Shown here piece after piece: positions 1 to 10,324 of a stretch of 64,000 nt of DNA. Position numbers and translations under genes: made by a program. The notes beneath the pieces were generated by a model, which made no database searches, was not told where the DNA came from, and was given only the letters and a program-made list of their open reading frames with translations. The first letter of the stretch is position 1. Every line of letters begins with the position of its first letter. The DNA is from Zeimonas sp032027205 (lineage in GTDB: Bacteria > Pseudomonadota > Gammaproteobacteria > Burkholderiales > Burkholderiaceae_E): contig JAVSMN010000001.1 in NCBI GenBank assembly GCA_032027205.1, positions 3,847,418 through 3,911,417 of the forward strand. The letters run 5' to 3'.

Positions 1-1040
1 CACTGACGATGCGCACCGTGCTCGAGTCGATGGTCAAGGCGCACGAGATCCAGGGCGTGATCGCGCTGGAGAATTCGTTCAACCGCGTCGGGCTCGATCA
101 CGTCGTGCTGGTGAAGGTCGCCTCCACCGCGGTCTGCGGCCGCCTGATGGGCCTGTCGCGCGACGAGTTGATCAACGCAGTGTCGCTCGCGTGGGTGGAC
201 GGCCAGTCGCTGCGCACCTACCGTCATGCGCCGAACACCGGTTCGCGCAAGAGCTGGGCGGCGGGCGACGCCACCAGCCGCGCCGTGCGCCTGGCGCTGA
301 TCGCGCGCACCGGCGAGATGGGCTATCCGTCGGTGCTCACCGCGAAGACCTGGGGCTTCTACGACGTGCTGTTCAAGGGCAAGGAGTTCGCGTTCCAGCG
401 CCCCTACGGCAGCTACGTGATGGAGAACGTGCTCTTCAAGATCTCGTTCCCGGCGGAGTTCCACGCGCAGACGGCGGTCGAGTGCGCGATGACGCTGCAT
501 AAGCAGCTGAAGGAAGCCGGCCGTTCGGTGGACGACATCGCGAAGATCACCATTCGCACGCACGAATCGGCGATCCGCATCATCGACAAGAAGGGGCCGC
601 TGGACAACCCGGCCGATCGCGACCATTGCATCCAGTACATGGTGGCGGTGCCGCTGATCTTCGGCCGGCTCACCGCCGCGGATTACGAAGACTCGGTCGC
701 CGCCGACCCGCGCATCGACGCGCTGCGCGCGAAGATGACCTGCGTGGAAGACGAGCAGTTCACCCGCGATTACCTCGACCCCGAGAAGCGCTCGATCGCC
801 AACGGCATCACCGTCGAGTTCGCCGACGGGCGCAAGCTGCCCGAAGTCGTCGTCGAGTATCCGGTCGGGCATCGCCGCCGGCGCGCCGAAGGGATTCCGC
901 TGCTCGTCGAGAAGTTCCGCACGAACCTCGCGCGCCGCTTCCCGGCGCGCCAGCAGCAACGCATCCTCGACGCGTCGTTGGATCGCGCGAAGCTCGAAGC
1001 GATGACGGTGCCCGACTACGTCGACCTCTACGTGATCTGA
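1..1040 (+). CDS. prpD: 2-methylcitrate dehydratase PrpD, 5'-truncated by window edge
   Basis: MmgE/PrpD-family protein, cofactor-free 2-methylcitrate dehydratase of the methylcitrate cycle for propionate breakdown in the cytoplasm. The reading frame is open from the first bases, and the visible 343 residues from the ATG at 9 match the C-terminal two thirds of a family that is usually about 480 residues, so the true start lies outside the window. Recognisable family stretches are RTYRHAPNTGSRKSWAAGDA and the region around KISFPAEFHAQTA. The downstream acnA agrees with a prp-type locus. The stop is TGA at 1038-1040. Confidence is high for the family and good for the role. Confidence 0.9.
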   Translation, partial: LTMRTVLESMVKAHEIQGVIALENSFNRVGLDHVVLVKVASTAVCGRLMGLSRDELINAVSLAWVDGQSLRTYRHAPNTGSRKSWAAGDATSRAVRLALIARTGEMGYPSVLTAKTWGFYDVLFKGKEFAFQRPYGSYVMENVLFKISFPAEFHAQTAVECAMTLHKQLKEAGRSVDDIAKITIRTHESAIRIIDKKGPLDNPADRDHCIQYMVAVPLIFGRLTAADYEDSVAADPRIDALRAKMTCVEDEQFTRDYLDPEKRSIANGITVEFADGRKLPEVVVEYPVGHRRRRAEGIPLLVEKFRTNLARRFPARQQQRILDASLDRAKLEAMTVPDYVDLYVI

Positions 1041-1091
1041 GCGACGAGAGCGAGCGGCGAAAGCGAGACGAAACTGAGCGACGAAACCGCC

Positions 1092-1766
1092 GTGCTGCCG
1101 CACTGCCCGTCGCGAGCGATGCTGACCTGCGTCGGCTTCGTCGTCGCGACGTCGAGCGCCGTCGCCTCGAGCATCGCCCCGTCGGCGCGTAGCACGTCGG
1201 CGGCGCCCGAGGCCGAGCGCGTGGCCGCCCTGCCGGCCGGCGAGCCGGCGCACGCCGATCATCCGCAGCGACGCAGCGGACTGTGGGAAGTGCGCTCGGT
1301 CGGCGTGCAGGCCGCCGGGCTCGAAGCGACGAAGTTCTGCGTCGGGCCGCATACCGACACCGGGACGAACCACCTCGACCGCAGCGTCGGGCGCCGCGGC
1401 TCGTGCGAATTCGGCCCCTTCCTGCGGGCCGGCGAGGCCTGGCTGGCCGAGTCGGTCTGTCGCGAAGGACGCACGACGGTCACCAGCCGCTCGATCGCGA
1501 GCGGCGATTTCATTCATCGCTATCGCATCGACACCGTCGTGCAGTACGACCCGCCGCTGGCCGGCGTGCGCCGCGAGGACAAGGACGCCCTCGAAGCGCG
1601 CTGGCTCGGGCCGTGCTCCAGCGGCCAGAAACCCGGCGACGTCGTCGTGCCCGGCATGGGCACGTTGAACATGGTCGACGGCCAGTTCCGCGCCGAGCCC
1701 GAATCGCCGCCGCCCAAGCCCGCGCCGCGCGCGCGCCCGCGGGCCGGCGCGCAGAAGTCGCATTGA
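1092..1766 (+). CDS. DUF3617 domain-containing protein
   Basis: A 224-residue protein with the DUF3617 pattern: an early GLWEV motif, several spaced cysteines and a late WLGPC motif. No function is established for this family; members are usually exported. The N-terminus has a short hydrophobic stretch (about residues 10-26, LTCVGFVVATSSAVASS) that could be a signal peptide. The GTG at 1092 gives the full frame; the ATG at 1119, just before the hydrophobic stretch, is an equally good or better start. The gene lies between prpD and acnA on the same strand. The C-terminus is a Pro/Arg-rich tail of low complexity. The role is unknown. Confidence 0.7.
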   Translation: MLPHCPSRAMLTCVGFVVATSSAVASSIAPSARSTSAAPEAERVAALPAGEPAHADHPQRRSGLWEVRSVGVQAAGLEATKFCVGPHTDTGTNHLDRSVGRRGSCEFGPFLRAGEAWLAESVCREGRTTVTSRSIASGDFIHRYRIDTVVQYDPPLAGVRREDKDALEARWLGPCSSGQKPGDVVVPGMGTLNMVDGQFRAEPESPPPKPAPRARPRAGAQKSH

Positions 1767-1836
1767 AGGCGCCGCGAAGGCGCACCACGCCGTTTCATTC
1801 CCCTCCCGCATTCGCTCTCCGACGAGGCCCACTGCC

Positions 1837-4536
<2,700 letters not shown>

Positions 4537-4545
4537 GGGACGGGA

Positions 4546-4583
4546 GAAGGGGAAGGGATAAAAAGCTTCCCCTTCCCCCTTTT
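4546..4583 (+). terminator. Rho-independent terminator after acnA
   Basis: A perfect 10-bp inverted repeat, GAAGGGGAAG (4546-4555) and CTTCCCCTTC (4566-4575), has a 10-nt A-rich loop and is followed shortly by TTTT at 4580-4583. It begins ten bases after the acnA stop, so it likely ends the prp/acn transcript. Confidence 0.7.
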
Positions 4584-4686
4584 CCCTCCTCCCTTCCCTT
4601 CCTCCAACACCGCCGACGGTCGGGCGCGCGCCGCGAGGCGCTGAACAAGTGGATTACACTTCGCCGTCGAGCGAAGCGTCAGCCCA

Positions 4687-6933
4687 GTGCCCTTGTCCGA
4701 ATCGTCAGCGCACCCGCTGCCTGGAGAAGGCGGCATCGCCGCCTTCCCGCGCCTGCTGCTCGCCATCGGCATCGCGTTCCTGGCGTGCCTGGTCGCGCAA
4801 CTGATCTCGTTTCACACGATCGACCTGCTGCTCGTCTGGCCCGGCGCGGCGGTGGCCTTCGCCTTCGCCTGGCGCTACGGACTGGCGTGGTCGCTGCCGG
4901 CCGCCGCCGGCGCGGCGCTGTGGGCCTGGATCGAATTCGGCAACGCGAGCGCCACGGCCAGCGTGTTCGCTGCGAGCGCGGTAGGCCCGACGCTCGCCAC
5001 GCTGGCGCTGCGCAGGATCAACGACTGGAAGCCGGCGGAATATCGGCTCGACATCGCCGTGCGCTTCATCGCGATCGTCGTGCTCGTTGCGGCGCCGATC
5101 GATGCGGGGCTCGCCGGCGCCGGCATGCACGTCGTCAGCAGCGCCGGCGAGGCGCATTGGGCGCACCGGTTCCTCGTCTGGTGGCTGATCGATTCGCTCG
5201 GCCTGCTGCTGATCGCCCCCGCGCTGCTCGCCTGGTTCGGCCAGTCGCTGCTTCCGAGCGAAACGGAAGCGCGTCGCGACGAGCCGCTGCTCGACGCACC
5301 GGCCTTCGTGCTGACGGGGCTGGTCGTCGCGGCCAGCCTCGGCCTGTCGCTGCTCGGCTACGGCACCTACGCCTACGCGCTGCTGTTCCTCTATTTTCCG
5401 ATCGTCGCCTGGATCTCGATCCGGATGAACGAGCGCGCCACCGCGCTGTCGCTGGTCGCGACGACGATCCCGCTGCTGGTTGTGCGCTCGCACCAGATCG
5501 CCGCGGCGGCCGACCCCTTCGGACGTGCGATCGAAGCGTCGATGCTGGTCTTCACGGCGATCGTCGTCGCGCTGATGCTGCAGGCGATCGCCAGCGACCG
5601 CCGCTTCGCGCTTGCGCGCGTCGGTGCGCAGGCGCGCGAGGACATGTCCACCGGACTGCTCAACGACCGCGGCCTGATCGCCGAGGTCGGCGAGCGGCTG
5701 GCGATGGCCACGCGCCCCGACTACGGGCTGATCGGACTGCACCTGGCGAACTTCGACACGCTCAACGACCTGTGCGGAACGATGCCGGCGCTGCAACTCG
5801 AACAGAACGCGGCGGCGCTGTTGCTGCGCCAGACGGGCGCGCGCGCTGCCGCACGCCTGTCGGGCGGCCGCTTCGCGTTGCTGATCGAGGCCGACTCGGT
5901 CGCACAGGTGCGTTCGGTGGCGCGCGAGGTGTATTCGCAGCTCAATGGCCAGCTGTTCAAGACGGTGAACGGCAGCGTGCGGCTGCAGACCTGCGTGGGC
6001 GGCCTGCTGATCGATCGGCACGCGCTGATCAACAGCGAGGACTGCCTGATGTCGCTGTCGGACGCGATGGCGATCGCAGCGAGCGTGCGCGAGCCGCAAT
6101 TGTTCGTCGAGCCGCTGTCACAGACGATGATCGACGCGCGCCGCGCCCATCAGGGAAAGATCGAGCACATCCGCGAAGCGATCCGCGAGAAGCGCTTCGA
6201 GATGCATGCGCAGCCGATCGTCGATCCGGAAGCGCCGGCCGGGATGCTCTCGTACGAGGTGCTGATCCGGTTGCTCGATCGCGACGGCGGACTGATCCGC
6301 CCGCCCGAGTTCCTGTCGCTCGCCGTGCAGGCTCAGATGACGCCGGCGATGGACCGCGGCGTGATCCGGCGCATCTTCTCGTGGCTGGCGGCGCGTCCCG
6401 AGGCGCTGGCGCGCACCTGGAAGTGCTCGATCAACCTGTCGGGCCTCACGATGAGCGACGGCACGATCGCCGGCTACATCCGCGAGCAGCGCGCCGAATT
6501 CGGCATTCCGCCCGAGAAGATCGTCTTCGAGATCACCGAGAGCGAGGCGATCCGCAACCCAGCCGCCGCCTCGCGGCTGGTCGACGACCTGAAGGCCGAA
6601 GGCTTCGGCATCGCGCTGGACGACTTCGGCACCGGACTGGCCACTTTCGAGTATCTGAAGCGTTTTCCGCTCGACTATCTGAAGATCGACGGCTCGTTCA
6701 TCCGCAACCTGGTGACCAGCGCGATCGACGAGGAGATCGTGCTGTCCACCGTGCGCGTCGCGCGTCGGCTGAACATCCGCACGATCGCCGAGCACGTGCA
6801 CACCCAGGAAATCCTCGACCGCCTCACGGAACTCGGCGTCGACCACATCCAGGGCGAGCTGATCGGCAAGGCGGCGCCGCTGGACGAACTGTTCGCCGAA
6901 CCGCTGCTGCGCGAGACGAGCGAGCAGCGCTGA
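4687..6933 (+). CDS. MASE1-GGDEF-EAL membrane protein (c-di-GMP phosphodiesterase-like)
   Basis: A 748-residue inner-membrane signalling protein. Residues about 20-300 are strongly hydrophobic with the MASE1 sensor pattern (several helices, including LLLVWPGAAVAFAFAWRYG). A GGDEF-like domain (about 315-470) has SGGRF where GGDEF is expected, so cyclase activity is unlikely. The EAL domain (about 490-735) has EVL at 524-526 in place of EAL, INLSG, EITES, DDFGTG and KIDGSFI, so most metal and substrate residues are present. The late AEGVE motif reads AEHVH, and QGELIGK follows. It may be a phosphodiesterase or a c-di-GMP receptor. The GTG start at 4687 is the first in frame. Confidence 0.88.
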   Translation: MPLSESSAHPLPGEGGIAAFPRLLLAIGIAFLACLVAQLISFHTIDLLLVWPGAAVAFAFAWRYGLAWSLPAAAGAALWAWIEFGNASATASVFAASAVGPTLATLALRRINDWKPAEYRLDIAVRFIAIVVLVAAPIDAGLAGAGMHVVSSAGEAHWAHRFLVWWLIDSLGLLLIAPALLAWFGQSLLPSETEARRDEPLLDAPAFVLTGLVVAASLGLSLLGYGTYAYALLFLYFPIVAWISIRMNERATALSLVATTIPLLVVRSHQIAAAADPFGRAIEASMLVFTAIVVALMLQAIASDRRFALARVGAQAREDMSTGLLNDRGLIAEVGERLAMATRPDYGLIGLHLANFDTLNDLCGTMPALQLEQNAAALLLRQTGARAAARLSGGRFALLIEADSVAQVRSVAREVYSQLNGQLFKTVNGSVRLQTCVGGLLIDRHALINSEDCLMSLSDAMAIAASVREPQLFVEPLSQTMIDARRAHQGKIEHIREAIREKRFEMHAQPIVDPEAPAGMLSYEVLIRLLDRDGGLIRPPEFLSLAVQAQMTPAMDRGVIRRIFSWLAARPEALARTWKCSINLSGLTMSDGTIAGYIREQRAEFGIPPEKIVFEITESEAIRNPAAASRLVDDLKAEGFGIALDDFGTGLATFEYLKRFPLDYLKIDGSFIRNLVTSAIDEEIVLSTVRVARRLNIRTIAEHVHTQEILDRLTELGVDHIQGELIGKAAPLDELFAEPLLRETSEQR

Positions 6934-7004
6934 GCGGAGCATGCGTCCGGTTCGGGACGCGGCTCGATCGCCGGCTCGATCGGCGGCCCGTTCGATCGCC
7001 GACG

Positions 7005-7421
7005 CTACTGCTTCGCGAACAGCGACGACAGGTCGCGAAATGCCTTGAACTCGAGCGCGTTGCCGGACGGGTCGAGGAAGAACATCGTCGCCTGCTCGCC
7101 GGGCAATCCGTGGAAGCGCACGTGCGGCTCGATGACGAAGCGCGTGCCGGCCGCGCGCAGCCGTTCGGCGAGCGAATGCCAGTCGTCCATCGACAGCACG
7201 ACGCCGAAATGCGGCACCGGCACCGCGTCGCCATCGACCTCGTTGTGCGATTTCGCGCGCGGATGATCGGGCGCGAGGTGCGCAACGATCTGGTGGCCGT
7301 AGAGATCGAAGTCGATCCACTCGTTCGAACTGCGCCCTTCCGGACAGCCGAGCAGATCGCCGTAGAACGCGCGCGCGGCGGCGAGGTCGTGCACGGGGAA
7401 TGCGAGATGGAACGGTTGCAT
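7005..7421 (-). CDS. VOC (glyoxalase/bleomycin-resistance fold) family protein
   Basis: A 138-residue vicinal-oxygen-chelate protein. The opening FHLAFPVHDLAAARAFYGDLLG is the classic first beta-alpha module. Likely metal ligands are His5, the His of VPHFGVVL and the Glu of NALEFKAF, so a divalent-metal site appears intact. The substrate is not predictable; dioxygenases, lactoylglutathione lyases and resistance proteins share this fold. Its ATG lies one base after the TAG of the histidine kinase gene, so it is almost certainly the last gene of the 10086-7005 operon, an unexpected partner for a kinase. It converges with the EAL gene, 71 bases away. Confidence 0.85.
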   Translation of the reverse strand: MQPFHLAFPVHDLAAARAFYGDLLGCPEGRSSNEWIDFDLYGHQIVAHLAPDHPRAKSHNEVDGDAVPVPHFGVVLSMDDWHSLAERLRAAGTRFVIEPHVRFHGLPGEQATMFFLDPSGNALEFKAFRDLSSLFAKQ

Positions 7422-7422
7422 G

Positions 7423-8715
7423 CTATTGGTCCTCGGAAACGACCGTCCGGCTTGCCACGCAGGAGGACGGAAGGCACACCGTGAAGACGGTGCCGCGGCT
7501 CGGCTCGCTTTCTGTCTCGATCGTGCCGCCGAGCATCTTCGCCAGGCGTTCGCAGATCGGAAGCCCGAGCCCCCATCCCTGATCGTCGTCGCGTCCGCTG
7601 CGCTGCGCGGACGCGCCCTCGCCGAACGCCCGATCGTGATCCTTTGAGTCCATTCCGACGCCGGTGTCGCGAACCTGGATCAGCACCTCGCCCTGCGGCG
7701 TGTGCCGAGCCGCTAGCGTGACCGAGCCGGCGTCCGTGAACTTGATCGCGTTGGTCAGCAGGTTGTCCACGATGCGCCCGAGCTTCGGCCGATCGGTGTG
7801 CAATTGCAGCGGTGCGTGCGGGAACTCGATTTCGAGCCGAAGTCCCTTGCTCTCGGCGATCGGAAGGAAGCGCTCGTAACCTTCGGATAGCAGGCGTTCC
7901 ACCGAGAACTCGCTCTCGCGCAACTCGATCTTTCCGGAATCGAACGAAGATGCGTCGAGGATCTCGTCGAGCAGGCCCGACAGCGACAGCGCATTGGCCT
8001 GAAGCCGCTGCGCCATCGACGGTACCCGCACCGCGATCTCCGGATTCGTCGCCGAGCGGCGAATCACGTCGGCCATCAGGTTGATCGCATGCAGCGGCGT
8101 GCGGATGTCGTGCGAGGCCGATGCCAGCAAGCGCGACTTGCGCGAGCTCGCATCCTCGGCCTCCTGGCGACGCCGGTCGAGCAGTTCGTTCTGCCGTTGG
8201 ATCTCTTCCTTGTGCGCGCGCAACTCGTCGTTCGCGGTCACAAGGCGCTCGTTCTGCTCGGCCAGCGAGCGGCTCTGCTCATCGAGGATGTCGAGCAGCC
8301 GCGTCCAGGCGTCGAGCAGCACCGCCGTGAGGATCACCGTCGTCGTGGACAGCAGGCGTTCGACGAAGAAGATCTCCGACCAGGAAAAAGAGCCGGGATG
8401 AACCTGCTGGAAATAGACGACGAAACTCGCGCACGCAAGGGCAAACGTCAGCACCCACAGCAGGCGCCGGTTGCGGGCGGCGGCCGCCAGCACGAGCGGC
8501 AGGCTGTAGATGGTGGCGACGTTCAGCTCGACCCAGGTGCTGTAGTCGAGGCCGATCTCCAGCACGGCGAGAGCGACCGCGAGCCGCCCCGCCCACGGCA
8601 GGCGTTTGCGCAGCAGGCGCTTCAACGACTCGTTTCGTTGCGTCACCTTCGAGGCACCTGAAGAGCGCAGGACATGGACCGGGCGCCGCGATGGCGACGC
8701 TACCGGTAACCCCAT
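7423..8715 (-). CDS. Membrane sensor histidine kinase
   Basis: About 430 residues from the ATG at 8715. Four hydrophobic segments lie within roughly residues 40-145, followed by a long coiled coil (LDEQSRSLAEQNERL and on), a HisKA domain with phospho-acceptor ASHDIRTPLHA, and an HATPase domain with N-box NLLTNAIKF, DTGVGMD and GWGLGLPI. It should autophosphorylate and pass phosphate to a response regulator, but none is encoded in the window. The ATG at 8715 overlaps the end of the HprK-like gene by 16 bases, suggesting coupling; a GTG at 8646 is a possible alternative start. There is no recognised extracellular domain, so sensing is probably through the membrane segments. Confidence 0.87.
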   Translation of the reverse strand: MGLPVASPSRRPVHVLRSSGASKVTQRNESLKRLLRKRLPWAGRLAVALAVLEIGLDYSTWVELNVATIYSLPLVLAAAARNRRLLWVLTFALACASFVVYFQQVHPGSFSWSEIFFVERLLSTTTVILTAVLLDAWTRLLDILDEQSRSLAEQNERLVTANDELRAHKEEIQRQNELLDRRRQEAEDASSRKSRLLASASHDIRTPLHAINLMADVIRRSATNPEIAVRVPSMAQRLQANALSLSGLLDEILDASSFDSGKIELRESEFSVERLLSEGYERFLPIAESKGLRLEIEFPHAPLQLHTDRPKLGRIVDNLLTNAIKFTDAGSVTLAARHTPQGEVLIQVRDTGVGMDSKDHDRAFGEGASAQRSGRDDDQGWGLGLPICERLAKMLGGTIETESEPSRGTVFTVCLPSSCVASRTVVSEDQ

Positions 8716-9548
8716 CGGGCGATCCGGTCGGGGAGCTCGAGCGAATCGAAGACATCCCGAATCAGCACGCAGTTCTGCTCGAGCGGCCCGAGGGAGAGAC
8801 GAAAGCACGGTACCTCGCGAACGATGCGAAGCACCGGGGAGAGCCCGCGATCCGGGTGCGCGAGTGCGTTGAGCACGGCCGGATACACGCGAGCAGCCGC
8901 TTCGGCTGCGCCGATCGGACGAATCGACGCCGGGCGCGCAGCCTCCGCTCGCTCGAGGATGAACAGGGCTGCGACGGGTGACGGTGACCCCACGGAGCGG
9001 CACGGCAGCGCGTCCGCCGGTACGTGCAGACAGTCATCCACCTGTACGGTCGAAGGGGGAGCGCCGTACGGTGGCGGTGGCTGTTGCTTCAGGCATAGCG
9101 CGCGAGGATACGGATGGACCCGCAGCGTCACAGGGTCGATCGCGCTCAATTCATCGCTCGCATAGGAAAACCCGTGATGGAGTAGCCCCCACGCAGTGGT
9201 GGACTTTCCAACGCCCGACTCCGCCGCGAGAAGGCAGCAACGGCCGCCGCGAGCGAGTGCCGCTGCGTGCACGAAGAGCAGATCGGAGCGCAGCCGTTGC
9301 AGCGCGAGGACGATTTCGGTGTCGATCCGATCGAGCGCCTCGGTCGAATCGCGCACCGCCAACGGCTCCCCGTCCGCGAGCAGCAGATGCATCGCGCCCG
9401 ATTCGTCTCGTCGATGCCGGAAACGGAGATCCGCCCCTTTGTCGTCTACGGACGAGACGAGGTTCGAATAGCGCAAGCCGAGCAGGTGAATGAACCGCGC
9501 ATCGGCGGATTCCACCGAAATGCGGATGCCGAACGCCGAAAGAAGCAC
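8700..9548 (-). CDS. HPr kinase-related protein (HprK-rel-A / lasso-kinase-like)
   Basis: 282 residues resembling the C-terminal catalytic domain of HPr kinase. The P-loop AESGVGKST is at about 109-117, and an HprK-like acidic motif SDE follows at 131-133. His94 in LFVHAAALARGG also fits the family. It lacks the N-terminal HprK domain. Relatives act with PqqD-like proteins, and homologous kinases phosphorylate lasso precursor peptides at their C-terminal end; here the obvious substrate is the 62-residue peptide encoded immediately upstream. The start is GTG at 9548, with GGGGAA nine bases before it. The 31-base gap to the peptide gene and the overlap with the histidine kinase gene place it mid-operon. 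The exact substrate is inference. Confidence 0.8.
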   Translation of the reverse strand: MLLSAFGIRISVESADARFIHLLGLRYSNLVSSVDDKGADLRFRHRRDESGAMHLLLADGEPLAVRDSTEALDRIDTEIVLALQRLRSDLLFVHAAALARGGRCCLLAAESGVGKSTTAWGLLHHGFSYASDELSAIDPVTLRVHPYPRALCLKQQPPPPYGAPPSTVQVDDCLHVPADALPCRSVGSPSPVAALFILERAEAARPASIRPIGAAEAAARVYPAVLNALAHPDRGLSPVLRIVREVPCFRLSLGPLEQNCVLIRDVFDSLELPDRIARWGYR

Positions 9549-9578
9549 AGGCGGCGGTTCCCCGTCGGTTGCCTAGCC

Positions 9579-9767
9579 CTACTTCGGCGGGCCGTTCGCC
9601 CAGCGCGGCGGCGCGTTTGGGTCGGGACCGAGCCCCGGTTTCGAGGAACCCGCCTTCGCATATCTTGGCGCAGCCTGCAGACTGAGGATGGCGGGAGCTA
9701 CGTACGCCGCCTTGACCAACAGCGCTCTGCGCTTCGCATCGTGAGTGGTTCCGGAGCCTGGATCCAT
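9579..9767 (-). CDS. 62-residue peptide with YxxPxI motif; candidate kinase substrate / RiPP-like precursor
   Basis: A small gene with an ATG at 9767 and a strong GGGGAG ribosome binding site nine bases upstream. Residues 1-20 are polar with an RR pair (13-14). Residues 19-28 read KAAYVAPAIL, with Tyr22, Pro25 and Ile27 forming YxxPxI. A short Ala-rich stretch ends in YAKAGSS (36-42), and the C-terminus is Gly/Pro/Asn-rich, ending GPPK. In lasso-peptide pathways a YxxPxL leader motif is bound by the PqqD-like recognition domain. Here a PqqD-like gene is 25 bases upstream and an HprK-like kinase gene 31 bases downstream. Ser41 and Ser42 are plausible phosphorylation sites. It has no lasso Thr(-2) or matching ring acid, so a classical lasso fold is unlikely. 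Confidence 0.72.
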   Translation of the reverse strand: MDPGSGTTHDAKRRALLVKAAYVAPAILSLQAAPRYAKAGSSKPGLGPDPNAPPRWANGPPK

Positions 9768-9792
9768 CGTCTTCGCTCCCCGTATCGTCCTT

Positions 9793-10086
9793 CTAGTGCT
9801 GCCCTGCCGATCCGCCGCCCGGATCCGGGATTATCAACGACAACGCCTCCAACTGGTCGAGTGCGGCCTGAGCGTCTCCGAGCGCCACATCCCATTCGAC
9901 GTCGAACTCGTCCACGAGGGTCCGAGCGATGGATTCCGCGTTGCCCGGTTGCTCCAGCCTACGCCAGATCGCGCTGGCCGTGCTGTTGAACCGGTGGACA
10001 CGATCGGTTTCGCCGTCCAGCAAGACGAATTCCCGATCGGCCTCGTGCACGATCAGATTGTCGATTCTCCGGCGCCAAGAGTGCAT
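9793..10086 (-). CDS. PqqD-family peptide-binding protein (RRE-like chaperone)
   Basis: 97 residues from the ATG at 10086. The body reads as a PqqD winged helix: a start near DREFVLLDGETDRVHRFN, then STASAIWRRLE (helix 1), ESIARTLVDEFDV, and ALDQLEALSLI at the end. PqqD and related RRE domains bind leader peptides and present them to modifying enzymes. It is the first gene of the minus-strand operon that continues with the YxxPxI peptide and the HprK-like kinase, the arrangement described for HPr-related-kinase A systems. There is no good Shine-Dalgarno sequence; a promoter-like pair is placed so that transcription could begin at the ATG itself. A longer in-frame extension upstream looks non-coding. 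Confidence 0.8.
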   Translation of the reverse strand: MHSWRRRIDNLIVHEADREFVLLDGETDRVHRFNSTASAIWRRLEQPGNAESIARTLVDEFDVEWDVALGDAQAALDQLEALSLIIPDPGGGSAGQH

Positions 10087-10092
10087 GTGTCC

Positions 10093-10121
10093 AGTGTAGG
10101 AGCGGCGACCGGCGTTGACCA
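10093..10121 (-). promoter_or_regulatory. Candidate sigma-70 promoter of the PqqD/peptide/kinase operon
   Basis: On the minus strand TGGTCA (10121-10116) and TACACT (10098-10093) are separated by 17 bases, each matching four of six consensus positions. The base seven positions downstream of the -10 is the A of the pqqD-like ATG, which would make the mRNA leaderless and would explain the missing ribosome binding site. Confidence 0.4.
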
Positions 10122-10225
10122 GCATACCCGCCCCGGGGAAAACGAGGATTCGGTGAACCTCTACTTCTCGGGACGCATGTCGCCACTGATACAGTCCCCG
10201 GCTCGGGACGTTAAGGAGGCCCACC

Positions 10226-10324
10226 TTGGGCGGCACCAGGACGAAACCGGTACGAACCTTGCGCAGATCCTCGCGCAACACCGCTGTTTCCTGCGCTCGT
10301 TCGCTTGCGCGCCATGCCAGATGA
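10226..10324 (+). CDS. Possible 32-residue basic leader ORF upstream of the nucleotidyltransferase
   Basis: A perfect TAAGGAGG Shine-Dalgarno sequence (10212-10219) is followed after six bases by TTG at 10226, opening a 32-codon frame of a very basic peptide (nine Arg, one Lys, one His). It ends at TGA 10322-10324, overlapping the ATG at 10314 of the nucleotidyltransferase, which has no ribosome binding site of its own. This arrangement fits a translated leader coupling to the downstream gene. The peptide resembles nothing recognised. It could also be chance. Confidence 0.35.
   Translation: MGGTRTKPVRTLRRSSRNTAVSCARSLARHAR

Noticed and set aside
4705..7320. Very long minus-strand open frames opposite the EAL gene and VOC gene
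   Set aside because: Arg/Asp/Gln-rich translations with no motif or ribosome site; they are mirror frames of high-GC codons in real genes.
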